From Subtercola sp. Z020 (lineage in GTDB: Bacteria; Actinomycetota; Actinomycetes; Actinomycetales; Microbacteriaceae), in assembly GCF_002931235.1 (NCBI RefSeq), contig NZ_PSTT01000042.1, forward strand, positions 62,001 to 126,000: a stretch of DNA of 64,000 bases, written 5' to 3'. How positions within the stretch are numbered: position 1 is the first letter of the stretch; every line of letters starts with the position of its first letter. Below the pieces are notes generated by a model, which saw only the letters and a program-made list of their open reading frames with translations, was not told the DNA's origin and made no database searches. Shown here piece by piece: positions 36,255 through 44,211 of this stretch. A program made the position numbers and the translations under genes.

Positions 36255-36769
36255 GTGGTTCTGGCCTTCGGTGTGTAGAACGGGTTCGACGCACTGTCGC
36301 GAGCAGCGACGATGTCGGCTGTGGCCGGGAGCAATCGGGTGCCGTTCTCCAGGGCAGTGCGCACCGAGAGTCGGTTGTTCTCGTAGACCTGTTCGGCGTC
36401 GTCTGCCGCGGGGTTCACCCAGACGGCGGCGATGATCACGTGACTGTCGGCCTGTGCCTCGGAGACGACTCCGTCTGCGAGGGCGTCAGCGACTCCCGCG
36501 GCGATCCCGGCCTGAGCCGGCCCCCAGATGAGCAGACCGTGCTCGTCGGAAGCGGGCGCGGACTTCGTGACGAAGAGAGTGAGCGGCTTGACGGGCAGTG
36601 AGGGCCGCAGCACGGTGACGAAGGGCACATGACCGGCCGAGGGCGTCGCGAGGGCCGTCGCCCACGCCGTTCCGGCTGGGCCCTCGCGGTCGCCGAACAC
36701 GGTGTTCACGTGGGCGGCATTCACGCCGTCGCCGATGAAGCTCTCCCCTATGGCGAGGTTTCCGGTCAT
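36251..36769 (-). CDS. formaldehyde-activating-enzyme (Fae) homologue
   Basis: A 172-residue Fae-domain protein. It shows the family hallmarks GESFIGDGVNAAHVN (with the conserved His that acts as acid-base in Fae), SAGHVPFVTVLRPSLPVKPL, TLFVTKSAP, WGPAQAGIAAGVADALADG and VWVNPAADDAEQVYENNRL. In methylotrophs Fae condenses formaldehyde with tetrahydromethanopterin, a cofactor not expected in an ordinary actinobacterium, so the carrier here would have to be different. It lies between an amine-importer binding protein and the enolase-superfamily gene, with one-base and four-base overlaps to each. Formaldehyde release by demethylation of an imported N-methyl compound is a reasonable inference. 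Confidence 0.88.
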   Translation of the reverse strand: MTGNLAIGESFIGDGVNAAHVNTVFGDREGPAGTAWATALATPSAGHVPFVTVLRPSLPVKPLTLFVTKSAPASDEHGLLIWGPAQAGIAAGVADALADGVVSEAQADSHVIIAAVWVNPAADDAEQVYENNRLSVRTALENGTRLLPATADIVAARDSASNPFYTPKARTT

Positions 36770-37710
36770 CAGATGAGGCCCTGTTCGGTGAGCCAGTCGT
36801 GCGCGATGTCCGCGGGATCGTCTCCGTCGACGTCGGCCTTGGCGTTGAGGGTCTGCATTTCCTCGGTGGTGAGTTTGCCCGCGACGAGTGCTACCACGTC
36901 GGCCATCCCCGGGTACTTGTCGAGGGTCGTCTGCTTGACGGTGAAAGCACCCTGGTAGACGGGGAAGAACGACTGATCGTCCTCCATCACCGTGAGGCCG
37001 AGCGCCGGGATGCGGCCGTCGGTCTGGAAGACCTCGCCGAAGTTGCAGGTGTCGCCCTTCTGGGTGGTCGTGTAGATGACGCCGGTGTCGAGAAGGGCGA
37101 CGTTCGAGTCGGGAACCGATTCGAGGCCGTAGGCCTTCTTCACACCCGGCCAGCCGTCGTCACGGGTGGAGAACTCGCTCTCGATACAGAAGGTCTGCTC
37201 GGCGATGGGGAGCTTGGCGATGTCGCTGAGCTTCGTGACCCCGAGCTCCTTGGCCTTGTCGGAGCGGATGGCGAACGCGTAGGTGTTGTTGAGGGGAGCC
37301 GGGTCCAGCCAGGCGATGCCGTTCGCAGCGTCAGCCTTCTTCGTCGCATCGAACTGGGCTTCCGTACCCTTCACCGGGGCGGTGTTGTTGTTGTACGTGA
37401 TCCAGGCTGTGCCGCTGTACTCCCAGTAGCCGAGGAACTGGTCGCTCACCAGGGCCGCGCGAACGTTCGCAGATCCGACGACGCTCGTGTTGGCCTTGGT
37501 GTCTGCGCCGTGGGCGTTGAACAGCTCGCTGGTGATGTTGGCGAGAATGTACTGCTCCGAGAAGTCCTTGGCCCCGATGTCTCCCGAGAGCCCGGCGAGT
37601 TCGTCACCCTTGCTGGAGGAAGCCGCAGTGCTTCCGCCGGAGCAGGCGGTGAGTGCGAGGGCGCCGGCGGCCAGGACGGCCAGCAGGGCGGTGGTTCGTT
37701 TGGTGTTCAT
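36769..37710 (-). CDS. glycine-betaine/choline-type ABC transporter substrate-binding lipoprotein
   Basis: A 313-residue OpuAC/OsmF-type binding protein. A lipoprotein signal (LLAVLAAGALALTACSGG, lipobox LTAC) directs it to the outer face of the membrane. The mature domain starts GDIGAKDFSEQYILANITSE and includes YWEYSGTAWITYNN, the segments that build the aromatic cage for quaternary amines in this family. The stop overlaps the Fae start by one base. It feeds the two permeases and ATPase encoded upstream. Confidence 0.92.
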   Translation of the reverse strand: MNTKRTTALLAVLAAGALALTACSGGSTAASSSKGDELAGLSGDIGAKDFSEQYILANITSELFNAHGADTKANTSVVGSANVRAALVSDQFLGYWEYSGTAWITYNNNTAPVKGTEAQFDATKKADAANGIAWLDPAPLNNTYAFAIRSDKAKELGVTKLSDIAKLPIAEQTFCIESEFSTRDDGWPGVKKAYGLESVPDSNVALLDTGVIYTTTQKGDTCNFGEVFQTDGRIPALGLTVMEDDQSFFPVYQGAFTVKQTTLDKYPGMADVVALVAGKLTTEEMQTLNAKADVDGDDPADIAHDWLTEQGLI

Positions 37711-37771
37711 GGTGCTCTTTCTGTGTGGTGGGGTGCTGTGGTGAGGATGCTGGTGAGCGTGCTGGTGGAGG

Positions 37772-38563
37772 TCAGACGCCCTTGGGGCGCAGGAGATCTT
37801 CAGCGATGCTGGCGAGCCAGTCGATGAGGAGGGCTATGCAGGAGACGATGACGGCCCCGGCGATGAGAACGGGGAAGCGCTGCAGCTTCAGCCCGTTGAC
37901 GATCATGTCGCCGAGTCCGCCGGCATCGATGAATGTCGCGACCGTTGCGACGCCCACGCAGAACACCAGCGAGGTGCGCAGCCCGGCGAGGATGACGGGT
38001 ACGGCGAGCGGGAGTTCGATGCGCATCAGCACCTGACCCGGTGTCATTCCCATTCCGCGCGCTGACTCCGTCACGTTCGGATCGATCTGTGCCAGCCCGA
38101 CCATCGTGTTGCGGAGCACGGGAAGGAAGGAGTAGGCGACAAGAGCGATCAGGGCGGTCTGGAACCCGATCTGCCAGATGATCGCGAGCAGGATGATGAA
38201 CCCGATGGCCGGTGTCGCCTGCCCGATGTTCGCGATGGTCAGGATCGTTCCGCGCAGGAGCCTCGACCGGGTGCGGCTCGCGATGATGCCGGAAGGAATG
38301 GCCAGCACCGCGACGAGCGCTGAGGCGACGAAGGTGAGAACCAGGTGTTCGCGGGTGCGGAGCAGAATGTAGTCGGCGTTCAGTGTGCGGGCCATGATCG
38401 AGTCGATGGTCAGCGTCTGGATCCAGAGATAGAGCACCAGCAGCACGACCACGATCACGATCGGTGTCACAACACGCCTCAGTGTCCAGAATCTCGTTCG
38501 CCGAACCCCCAGCTCGGCCGGTGCGACGGAGACGTCGCGTTCGATGACCGCTTCGAAGGTCAT
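37772..38563 (-). CDS. quaternary-amine ABC transporter permease (OpuCD/OsmW-like)
   Basis: A 263-residue permease with about six membrane spans. The conserved coupling region is VGLAQIDPNVTESARGMGMT and IELPLAVPVILAGLRTS, and the last spans are TFIDAGGLGDMIVNGLKLQR and LIDWLASIAEDLLRPKG. Two different permeases plus one ATPase and one binding protein is the OpuC/OsmVWXY layout. The ATG overlaps the ATPase stop by four bases. Confidence 0.93.
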   Translation of the reverse strand: MTFEAVIERDVSVAPAELGVRRTRFWTLRRVVTPIVIVVVLLVLYLWIQTLTIDSIMARTLNADYILLRTREHLVLTFVASALVAVLAIPSGIIASRTRSRLLRGTILTIANIGQATPAIGFIILLAIIWQIGFQTALIALVAYSFLPVLRNTMVGLAQIDPNVTESARGMGMTPGQVLMRIELPLAVPVILAGLRTSLVFCVGVATVATFIDAGGLGDMIVNGLKLQRFPVLIAGAVIVSCIALLIDWLASIAEDLLRPKGV

Positions 38564-39660
38564 GACCGGGCCTCGGACCGTTCGGGGAGCCCGCCGCTGT
38601 CTTCACCGAGTTCGGCGGAGATCTGCTCGACAGAGACGGATGCGACAGTGCGGCCAGCCGCATCGGTCACCGCGATCGCCGGCAGCCCGGTCAGCACGAG
38701 AAGGTCGAGAGCGTCGCGGAGCGAATCGGTCTCGACAACGGAGGCGGTCCCCCGGGCGTCGGCTGCTCGCCCGAGAAGGGCATCGTGCAACGGGATGAGG
38801 GCGAGTCGCTTCAGGGCTGCACCGTGGCCGATGAACGAGGCGACGTAGTCGTTCGCCGGTGCGCGCAGAATGTTGGCAGGGGTGTCGAACTGTTCGATCT
38901 TCGAGCGGTCGCTCAGCACGGCGATCCTGTCGCCGAGGCGCACGGCCTCGTCGAAGTCGTGGGTGACGAAGATGATCGTCTTGCCGATCGTCTCCTGCAG
39001 GCGGAGGAATTCGACCTGCAGCTTCTCCCGGGTGATCGGATCCGTCGCCCCGAACGGTTCGTCCATCAGCATCACGGGCGGATCTGCTGCCAGCGCCCGG
39101 GCGACGCCGACGCGCTGCTGCTGGCCGCCGGAGAGCTGCTTCGGGTACCGGCCGGCGAACGTTCGGGGGTCGAGTTGCACGACGGAGAGCAGCTCGTCGA
39201 CGCGGTTCTTCGTCTTCTCCTTCGACCAGCCGAGCAGCTTCGGAACCACCGAGATGTTCTCGGCGATCGTCATGTGCGGAAAGAGCCCGATCTGCTGGAT
39301 GACATAGCCGATGTGCCTGCGGAGTTCGTTGGGGTCGAGGGAGAGAACTTCGCGTCCGTCGACGGTGATCGAGCCAGAGGTGGGTTCGATGATGCGGTTG
39401 ATCATCTTCATCGTCGTGGTCTTGCCGCAACCGGAGGGACCGACGAACATGACGAGTTCACCGGGGTTCACGTTCATGGAGAAGTTCTCCACCGCCGCAA
39501 CGGCCTGGTCGCCGTAGACCTTGTTGACGTTCTTCAGCTCGATGTGCGCACCGCTGGTGTTCTTCACCGTGGTGATGGTGGTCGTCGTGCGGATCGTCGC
39601 TTCGGAGGGGCGGCCGCCGAGAATGCGCGAGCCGCCGGTGTCCGTTGTGGGGTCGGTCAT
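38560..39660 (-). CDS. quaternary-amine ABC transporter ATPase (OpuCA/OsmV-like)
   Basis: A 366-residue ATPase. Walker A GPSGCGKTT, Q-loop VIQQIGLFPHMTIAENI, signature LSGGQQQRVGVARAL, Walker B VMLMDEPFGATD and H-loop FVTHDFDEAVRL are all intact. Residues about 290-350 look like part of a CBS-type regulatory region (DALDLLVLTGLPAIAVTDA), which would allow osmotic or nucleotide sensing as in OpuA/OpuC. The N-terminus is extended by ~30 Thr-rich residues. Confidence 0.94.
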   Translation of the reverse strand: MTDPTTDTGGSRILGGRPSEATIRTTTTITTVKNTSGAHIELKNVNKVYGDQAVAAVENFSMNVNPGELVMFVGPSGCGKTTTMKMINRIIEPTSGSITVDGREVLSLDPNELRRHIGYVIQQIGLFPHMTIAENISVVPKLLGWSKEKTKNRVDELLSVVQLDPRTFAGRYPKQLSGGQQQRVGVARALAADPPVMLMDEPFGATDPITREKLQVEFLRLQETIGKTIIFVTHDFDEAVRLGDRIAVLSDRSKIEQFDTPANILRAPANDYVASFIGHGAALKRLALIPLHDALLGRAADARGTASVVETDSLRDALDLLVLTGLPAIAVTDAAGRTVASVSVEQISAELGEDSGGLPERSEARS

Positions 39661-39661
39661 G

Positions 39662-40327
39662 TCAGGCCCTCAGTCCCTTCGATGTGGTGTATCTGGTGAT
39701 GAGCGTGAAAAGGCCGTCGACGATGAGGGCCAGGATGATGACGCAGAGCGTGCCGGTGAGTGCGTAGTTCAGAGCGTTCTTCGAGCCGAGGGAACTGAGC
39801 CCCTGGAAGATCATCTGGCCGAGTCCCGGGCCACCCACGTACGCTCCGATCGCCGCGATGCCGATGGTGAGCTGGGCGGCGACACGCACGCCCGTGACGA
39901 TCACCGGCCAGGCCATCGGCAACTGGATGCGGAGCAGCACGGCCCCGGGGGCGAGCCCCATGCCGGTGGCGGACTCCATGATCGCGGGGCTGACTTCCCG
40001 AAGACCCACGACCGTGTTGCGGATGATCGGCAGCAGCGAATACAGCGTCAGGCCGATGAGCGTGGGAACCCATCCCAGGCCGAAGAGGGGAATCATCGCG
40101 GCCAGCAGTGCGAGCGACGGAATGGTCAGGATCACCGCGGCGCTGGTCACGGCCAGCGACCGGCCGACAGGGCTGTTCCAGACGAGGAGCCCGACTCCGA
40201 CTCCGATGACCGTCGCCAGCAGCAGCGCGATCGCCACGACGAGGAGGTGCTCTCCGACGAGGGTGAGGATGTCATCGGAGCGCTTGCCCCAGAAAGCCAG
40301 CAGGCCTGGGAAGTCGAATCCGGTCAT
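39662..40327 (-). CDS. quaternary-amine ABC transporter permease (OpuCB/OsmY-like)
   Basis: A 221-residue permease with six membrane spans, the first gene of the operon. Coupling region: VGLREVSPAIMESATGMGLA and IQLPMAWPVIVTGVRVAAQL; also GGPGLGQMIFQGLSSLG as in OpuCB-type proteins. ATG 40327 has AAGGAG at good spacing; the longer upstream frame runs into the IclR promoter and is rejected. Confidence 0.93.
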   Translation of the reverse strand: MTGFDFPGLLAFWGKRSDDILTLVGEHLLVVAIALLLATVIGVGVGLLVWNSPVGRSLAVTSAAVILTIPSLALLAAMIPLFGLGWVPTLIGLTLYSLLPIIRNTVVGLREVSPAIMESATGMGLAPGAVLLRIQLPMAWPVIVTGVRVAAQLTIGIAAIGAYVGGPGLGQMIFQGLSSLGSKNALNYALTGTLCVIILALIVDGLFTLITRYTTSKGLRA

Positions 40328-40424
40328 GAACGCACATCTCCTTCGCTCTTCGTTGAGTGGTTGCCCGGGCACCGGATCGGTGCCTGGTGGTGCGACATCC
40401 CGACCATAGAACGGCGGTGTGCAT

Positions 40425-40468
40425 TTGTGCAACGTCAGTTGTGCAAATGACAACCAAACATTTAGAAT
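40425..40468 (+). promoter_or_regulatory. IclR-gene promoter with direct repeats
   Basis: TTGTGCAA occurs at 40425-40432 and 40439-40446. TTGTGC (40439-40444) and TAGAAT (40463-40468), 18 bases apart, form a good sigma-70-type promoter for the rightward iclR gene, and the expected transcription start falls at or next to its ATG at 40476. The repeats are candidate binding sites for the IclR regulator, shared with the leftward operon. Confidence 0.6.
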
Positions 40469-40475
40469 CGGTCGT

Positions 40476-41351
40476 ATGGATGCCTCATCTGCACCGAGAA
40501 GGAACGCCGCCGGCCTCCGCCGCGACCTCGAACTGCTGCAAGCGCTCGGTTCACCGGAGGCAGAGGAGTCGGGCGGTCTCGGGGTGGTACGCCTGGCGGA
40601 GATCGTGGGTCGCGACAAAGGACAGGTGTCGCGAACGCTCGCAACGCTCGCCGAAGCAGGCCTTGTCGCACGCGATGGCCAGACGCTGACGTATCGTCTC
40701 GGCTACCAGCTCTATGCCCTGGCTGCCCGCACACTGGAATCGCGGCTGGTGCGGGAGGCTGTGCCCTTCCTCCGTCAGGTCGTCTCAGCCACGCATGAGA
40801 CGGCGCATCTCTGCGTCTTGCGCGGGGACAGCGTTCTGACTCTCAGCAGCCAGCTGAGCGAGCACGCGTTCCGGGGTATCGCGTGGGAAGGTGTCAGCGT
40901 CGCAGCGTGGCTCACGTCGGCTGGTCGCGTGCTGATCAGCGACTGGAGCGACTCCGACGTGCGCGCCTGGTATGACCGGCACGGCCAGGACCGGCCCGTC
41001 ACCAGTCCCGTTGCTCCCGCGGTCACCGGGGAGAGCCTGCCGACGGCCCCGACCGAGTTGAGCGGAACACCGGTCATCACGAGCTACGAGAGCTTCATCC
41101 GCGAGATCGGTCGCATCCGTCGCCGCGGCTACGCGACCGTCGACGAGGAATTCGAAGCGGGCGTGGTCGGCGTTTCGGCGCCTGTCTTCGATTTTCGCGG
41201 CAGCATCGTAGCCGCCATCAACGTCAGCGCACCGAAGGCGCGGCTCGGCGGGCACCTCGAACCCGCGGGCCGGCTGGTCGCCCAGATCGCCGGTGAGCTC
41301 TCGACGCGGCTCGGCGCCGACAGTTCGCGACGGTCGACACCGTCACCCTGA
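40476..41351 (+). CDS. IclR family transcriptional regulator
   Basis: A 291-residue regulator. Winged HTH: VRLAEIVGRDKGQVSRTLAT, LAEAGLVARDGQ, YRLGYQLYALAARTLESRL. Effector domain: ETAHLCVLRGDSVLTLS, and the closing RIRRRGYATVDEEFEAGVVG plus VSAPVFDFRGSIVAAINVSA. The ATG at 40476 lacks a Shine-Dalgarno and lies close to the predicted transcription start, so a leaderless message is likely. It is divergent from the ten-gene amine operon and is its probable regulator. Confidence 0.93.
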   Translation: MDASSAPRRNAAGLRRDLELLQALGSPEAEESGGLGVVRLAEIVGRDKGQVSRTLATLAEAGLVARDGQTLTYRLGYQLYALAARTLESRLVREAVPFLRQVVSATHETAHLCVLRGDSVLTLSSQLSEHAFRGIAWEGVSVAAWLTSAGRVLISDWSDSDVRAWYDRHGQDRPVTSPVAPAVTGESLPTAPTELSGTPVITSYESFIREIGRIRRRGYATVDEEFEAGVVGVSAPVFDFRGSIVAAINVSAPKARLGGHLEPAGRLVAQIAGELSTRLGADSSRRSTPSP

Positions 41352-41434
41352 CTCCCGCCTGCCACCCGGGCCCGCGAAGCGCGCCAGACAAGCGACAGAG
41401 GCGACCCGCCACAGCTGCGCCGGGCCTGACCGGC

Positions 41435-42412
41435 TCAGCGCGTCACGGCCTCCGGCGCGTTCAGCAGGTGCAGTTCGGCGCGGGTGGGCAGCCCCTCCCA
41501 GTCGCCGGGGGCCAGGCACGCGAAGGCCCCGGCATGCGCCGCAAGCGCGAGTCGCGACTCCGGCGTCGACCCGCCCGACTCCCCGGTGCGCAGTGATTCC
41601 GCGAGGTATCCCGCCACGAAGGCGTCACCTGCGCCCACGGTGTCGAGGGGGGAGATCGGCACCGGAGCCTGCCAGTGCAGCGTTCCGTCGATCACCGCCA
41701 CCGCACCGAGGTGCCCGCGTTTGATGATCGCCTCCGACGGCCCCGCCTCGGCGAGCCGGGCAGCCAGCACGTCAGACGTGGCCTCCCCGAAGACGAGGGC
41801 CGCCTCGTCGTCGCCCGCGAACGCGATGTCGACGAGCGGGAGCAGCCGCCGGTAGACGGCCGCCGCGGCCTCGGCGCTCCAGAGCTTCGAGCGGTAGTTG
41901 AGGTCGAACGAGACGGTGACACCGGATGCCCGCGCCAACCCGATCGCGGCGAACACCGCATCGGCCGCCGAGGCAGAGAGCGCGGGGGTGATGCCGGTGA
42001 GGTGGAGCACTGATGCACCGCGGAGGAGTCCCTCGTCGAGATCCTCCGCCGAGAGACGCGACCCTGCACTGCCGGAGCGGTAGTAGGTCACCTTCTGGGT
42101 GTCTGCCGTTCGGCGTTCCTTGATCATGAGCCCGGTGGGAGCGCCCGCGTCGACGATGGCGCGCACATCCACGCCCTCTGCTCGGATCTCCCGCAGCACC
42201 AGCTGCCCGAGCGAGTCGTCTCCGACTCTGCCGCACCAGACGGTGGAGCCGCCGAGGCGCGTGACACCGATGGCCACGTTCGATTCCGACCCACCGATGC
42301 CGAGCCCGAGGGAGGAGACGTGCGCCAGTGGCCCGGGGTGCTCGGCCTGCAACAGCGCCATGGTCTCGCCGAACGTCACCAGGTACGGTTGCTGCGGCGT
42401 GCGGCTGGTCAC
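41435..42412 (-). CDS. kdgK: 2-keto-3-deoxygluconate kinase-like PfkB sugar kinase
   Basis: A 325-residue PfkB kinase. GGSESNVAIGVTRLGGSTVW (substrate/N-terminal motif) and DTVGAGDAFVAGYLAESL (ATP site with catalytic Asp) are clear; YYRSGSAGSRLSAEDLDEG is typical of KDG kinases. It overlaps the KDPG aldolase gene by four bases, so kinase and aldolase form the last two steps from 2-keto-3-deoxygluconate to pyruvate and glyceraldehyde-3-phosphate. Confidence 0.9.
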   Translation of the reverse strand: MTSRTPQQPYLVTFGETMALLQAEHPGPLAHVSSLGLGIGGSESNVAIGVTRLGGSTVWCGRVGDDSLGQLVLREIRAEGVDVRAIVDAGAPTGLMIKERRTADTQKVTYYRSGSAGSRLSAEDLDEGLLRGASVLHLTGITPALSASAADAVFAAIGLARASGVTVSFDLNYRSKLWSAEAAAAVYRRLLPLVDIAFAGDDEAALVFGEATSDVLAARLAEAGPSEAIIKRGHLGAVAVIDGTLHWQAPVPISPLDTVGAGDAFVAGYLAESLRTGESGGSTPESRLALAAHAGAFACLAPGDWEGLPTRAELHLLNAPEAVTR

Positions 42413-43095
42413 GCTGCCGCCTCCGCGACCGCTGCGGCGAGCCGCGTCGCCCGGTCGGTGAGGGCACCGAGGTCGCCACCCGCGAAAGCGTCGCCGAGCA
42501 ACGGGCCGCCGACGCTCACGGCCAGCGCGCCGGCACCGATCCAGCGCACCGCATCGTCGAGCCCGACCCCACCAGACGGGATGACCTGGATGCCCGGGAA
42601 GGGCCCGCGGAGCATCGCGATGTAGCTCTCGCCGACGAGCGAGGCGGGGAAGACCTTCACCGCGGTGCCGCCCGCCGCCCAGCCGGAGTGCAGTTCGGTC
42701 GGCGTCAGTCCACCCGGGAAGATGGGTACACCACGCGAGACCGACGTCTCGATGATGTCGGTGCCGGTGACCGGGGTGACAAGGTACGACGCGCCCGCTT
42801 CGATCGCCTCGAGGGCCTGGCCCACGTTCGTCACGGTGCCCACTCCGATCTCGGCTTCGGCACCGAAACGCGCGCGGAGCGCCGGAAGGTGTTCGAAGAC
42901 CCCTGCCGTGCTGAGGGTGAGCTCTATCGACCTCACCCCGCCCTTGAGAAGCGCCTCGATGACCGGCTCATACTCGGCGGCGTGGGTGGCCCGCAGAACG
43001 GCTACGACCTTCGTGTCGAGCAGGAGCTGCGACGGGCGGGGTCGGACGGGAGCAGCGGGTGTAGCGGGTGTAGCGGGTGTGGCGGATGTCGACAT
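42409..43095 (-). CDS. eda: KDPG aldolase (2-dehydro-3-deoxyphosphogluconate aldolase)
   Basis: A 228-residue class I aldolase. SIELTLST holds the conserved Glu and AVKVFPASL the Schiff-base Lys; IPSGGVGLDDAVRWIGAGA is the phosphate-binding segment. The N-terminus carries a repeated ATP tripeptide from a 9-bp tandem repeat (GTGTAGCGG on the plus strand near 43059-43085), an extension absent from the usual ~210-residue enzyme. Partner gene: the KDG kinase downstream. Confidence 0.93.
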   Translation of the reverse strand: MSTSATPATPATPAAPVRPRPSQLLLDTKVVAVLRATHAAEYEPVIEALLKGGVRSIELTLSTAGVFEHLPALRARFGAEAEIGVGTVTNVGQALEAIEAGASYLVTPVTGTDIIETSVSRGVPIFPGGLTPTELHSGWAAGGTAVKVFPASLVGESYIAMLRGPFPGIQVIPSGGVGLDDAVRWIGAGALAVSVGGPLLGDAFAGGDLGALTDRATRLAAAVAEAAA

Positions 43096-43182
43096 CGGGT
43101 TCCTGAACGGGGTCGGGTGCAGAGGTGAGGGAGTGCAGCGCGGCAGGCGCCGTCCGGCGGGCGCAGCGCGGAGCCGCAGCGG

Positions 43183-44211
43183 TCAGGCGCCCAGCCGGAG
43201 CATGACCTTGCTGCTGCCCGACGCGCGGTCGGCGGCGACCTGCATCGCCTCGCCGGCGTCGGCCAGGTCGAAGCGGTGCGTCACGATCGGCGTGAGGTCG
43301 ACTCCGCCGGCCAGGGCCTCGAGCGCGTCGTCGATCTCGTCGACGAAGCGGTACGACCCGATCCAGGTGATCTCGCGGGTGACGAGGTCTCCGATCGCGG
43401 CCGGGGTGGGGGTGCCCGGGAGGTTGCCGACCTGCACGAGCGTGCCGCCGCGAGCCGTGGCACGGAGCACGGAGCCGAGCGCCCCGGAGGCTCCCGACGT
43501 CTCGAAGACGATCTCGGCATCGGCCGGCAGCACATCGCCCTCGGCGACGTTGAGTGTCGTGGTGGCGCCGAGCTGCCGTGCGACGGCGAGAGCGCTGCCC
43601 TGGATGTCTGCTGCGGTGATGGTGGCGGCACCCCGGTGCTTGAGCGCAGCGACCACGAGCGAACCGATCGGTCCGGCTCCGTTCACGAGCACATCCCTCC
43701 CCCGCACGTCGCCCGCTCGGTTCACCGCGTGCAACGCCACCGCGAAGGGTTCGGCAAGCGCGCCGCCCAGGGTGTCGACGCCGTCGGGCAGCAGCCGGAT
43801 CATCCCCGCATCGACCGCGCGCAGTTCGCTGAACCCGCCGTCGGTGTGCGGGTCGAAGGCCGCCGACCCGAAGTAGCGGATCTCGGGGTACAGGTTGGTG
43901 CGCCCGGCCAACCGTTCCGGCAGAGGGGTCTCGCCGACCGGCTGGGAGGGATGCACGGTGACCGCGTCGCCGACCGAGAGGTTCGTGACACCCGATCCGA
44001 GTTCCACGATGCGCCCGGCGATCTCGTGCCCCAGCACCAGCGGGTGCTTCAGCACGGCGGTGCCGGAGGCGCCGTGCTTCCAGTAGGAGAGGTCGGATCC
44101 GCAGATCCCGCCCCACTCCATCGCCATGACGACCTGCCCGGGCCCGGCGACGGGATCGGCGACCTCGTCGATGCGGAGGTCGTCGGGCCCGTGTACGACG
44201 ACGGCTCTCAT
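43183..44211 (-). CDS. L-idonate/L-gulonate 5-dehydrogenase-like zinc alcohol dehydrogenase
   Basis: A 342-residue medium-chain dehydrogenase with the IdnD-type pattern. The catalytic zinc ligands are in ICGSD and LGHEIAG; the nucleotide motif is LVNGAGPIGSLVVAALKHR. Unusually, the structural-zinc lobe, normally a four-Cys loop, reads HPSQPVGETPLPERLAGRTN with no Cys at all. ATG 44211 overlaps the MFS stop as ATGA. It likely oxidises an L-gulonate or L-idonate-type aldonate to a 5-keto acid for the fructuronate reductase. Without the exact homologue the substrate is inferred from the operon. Confidence 0.85.
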   Translation of the reverse strand: MRAVVVHGPDDLRIDEVADPVAGPGQVVMAMEWGGICGSDLSYWKHGASGTAVLKHPLVLGHEIAGRIVELGSGVTNLSVGDAVTVHPSQPVGETPLPERLAGRTNLYPEIRYFGSAAFDPHTDGGFSELRAVDAGMIRLLPDGVDTLGGALAEPFAVALHAVNRAGDVRGRDVLVNGAGPIGSLVVAALKHRGAATITAADIQGSALAVARQLGATTTLNVAEGDVLPADAEIVFETSGASGALGSVLRATARGGTLVQVGNLPGTPTPAAIGDLVTREITWIGSYRFVDEIDDALEALAGGVDLTPIVTHRFDLADAGEAMQVAADRASGSSKVMLRLGA

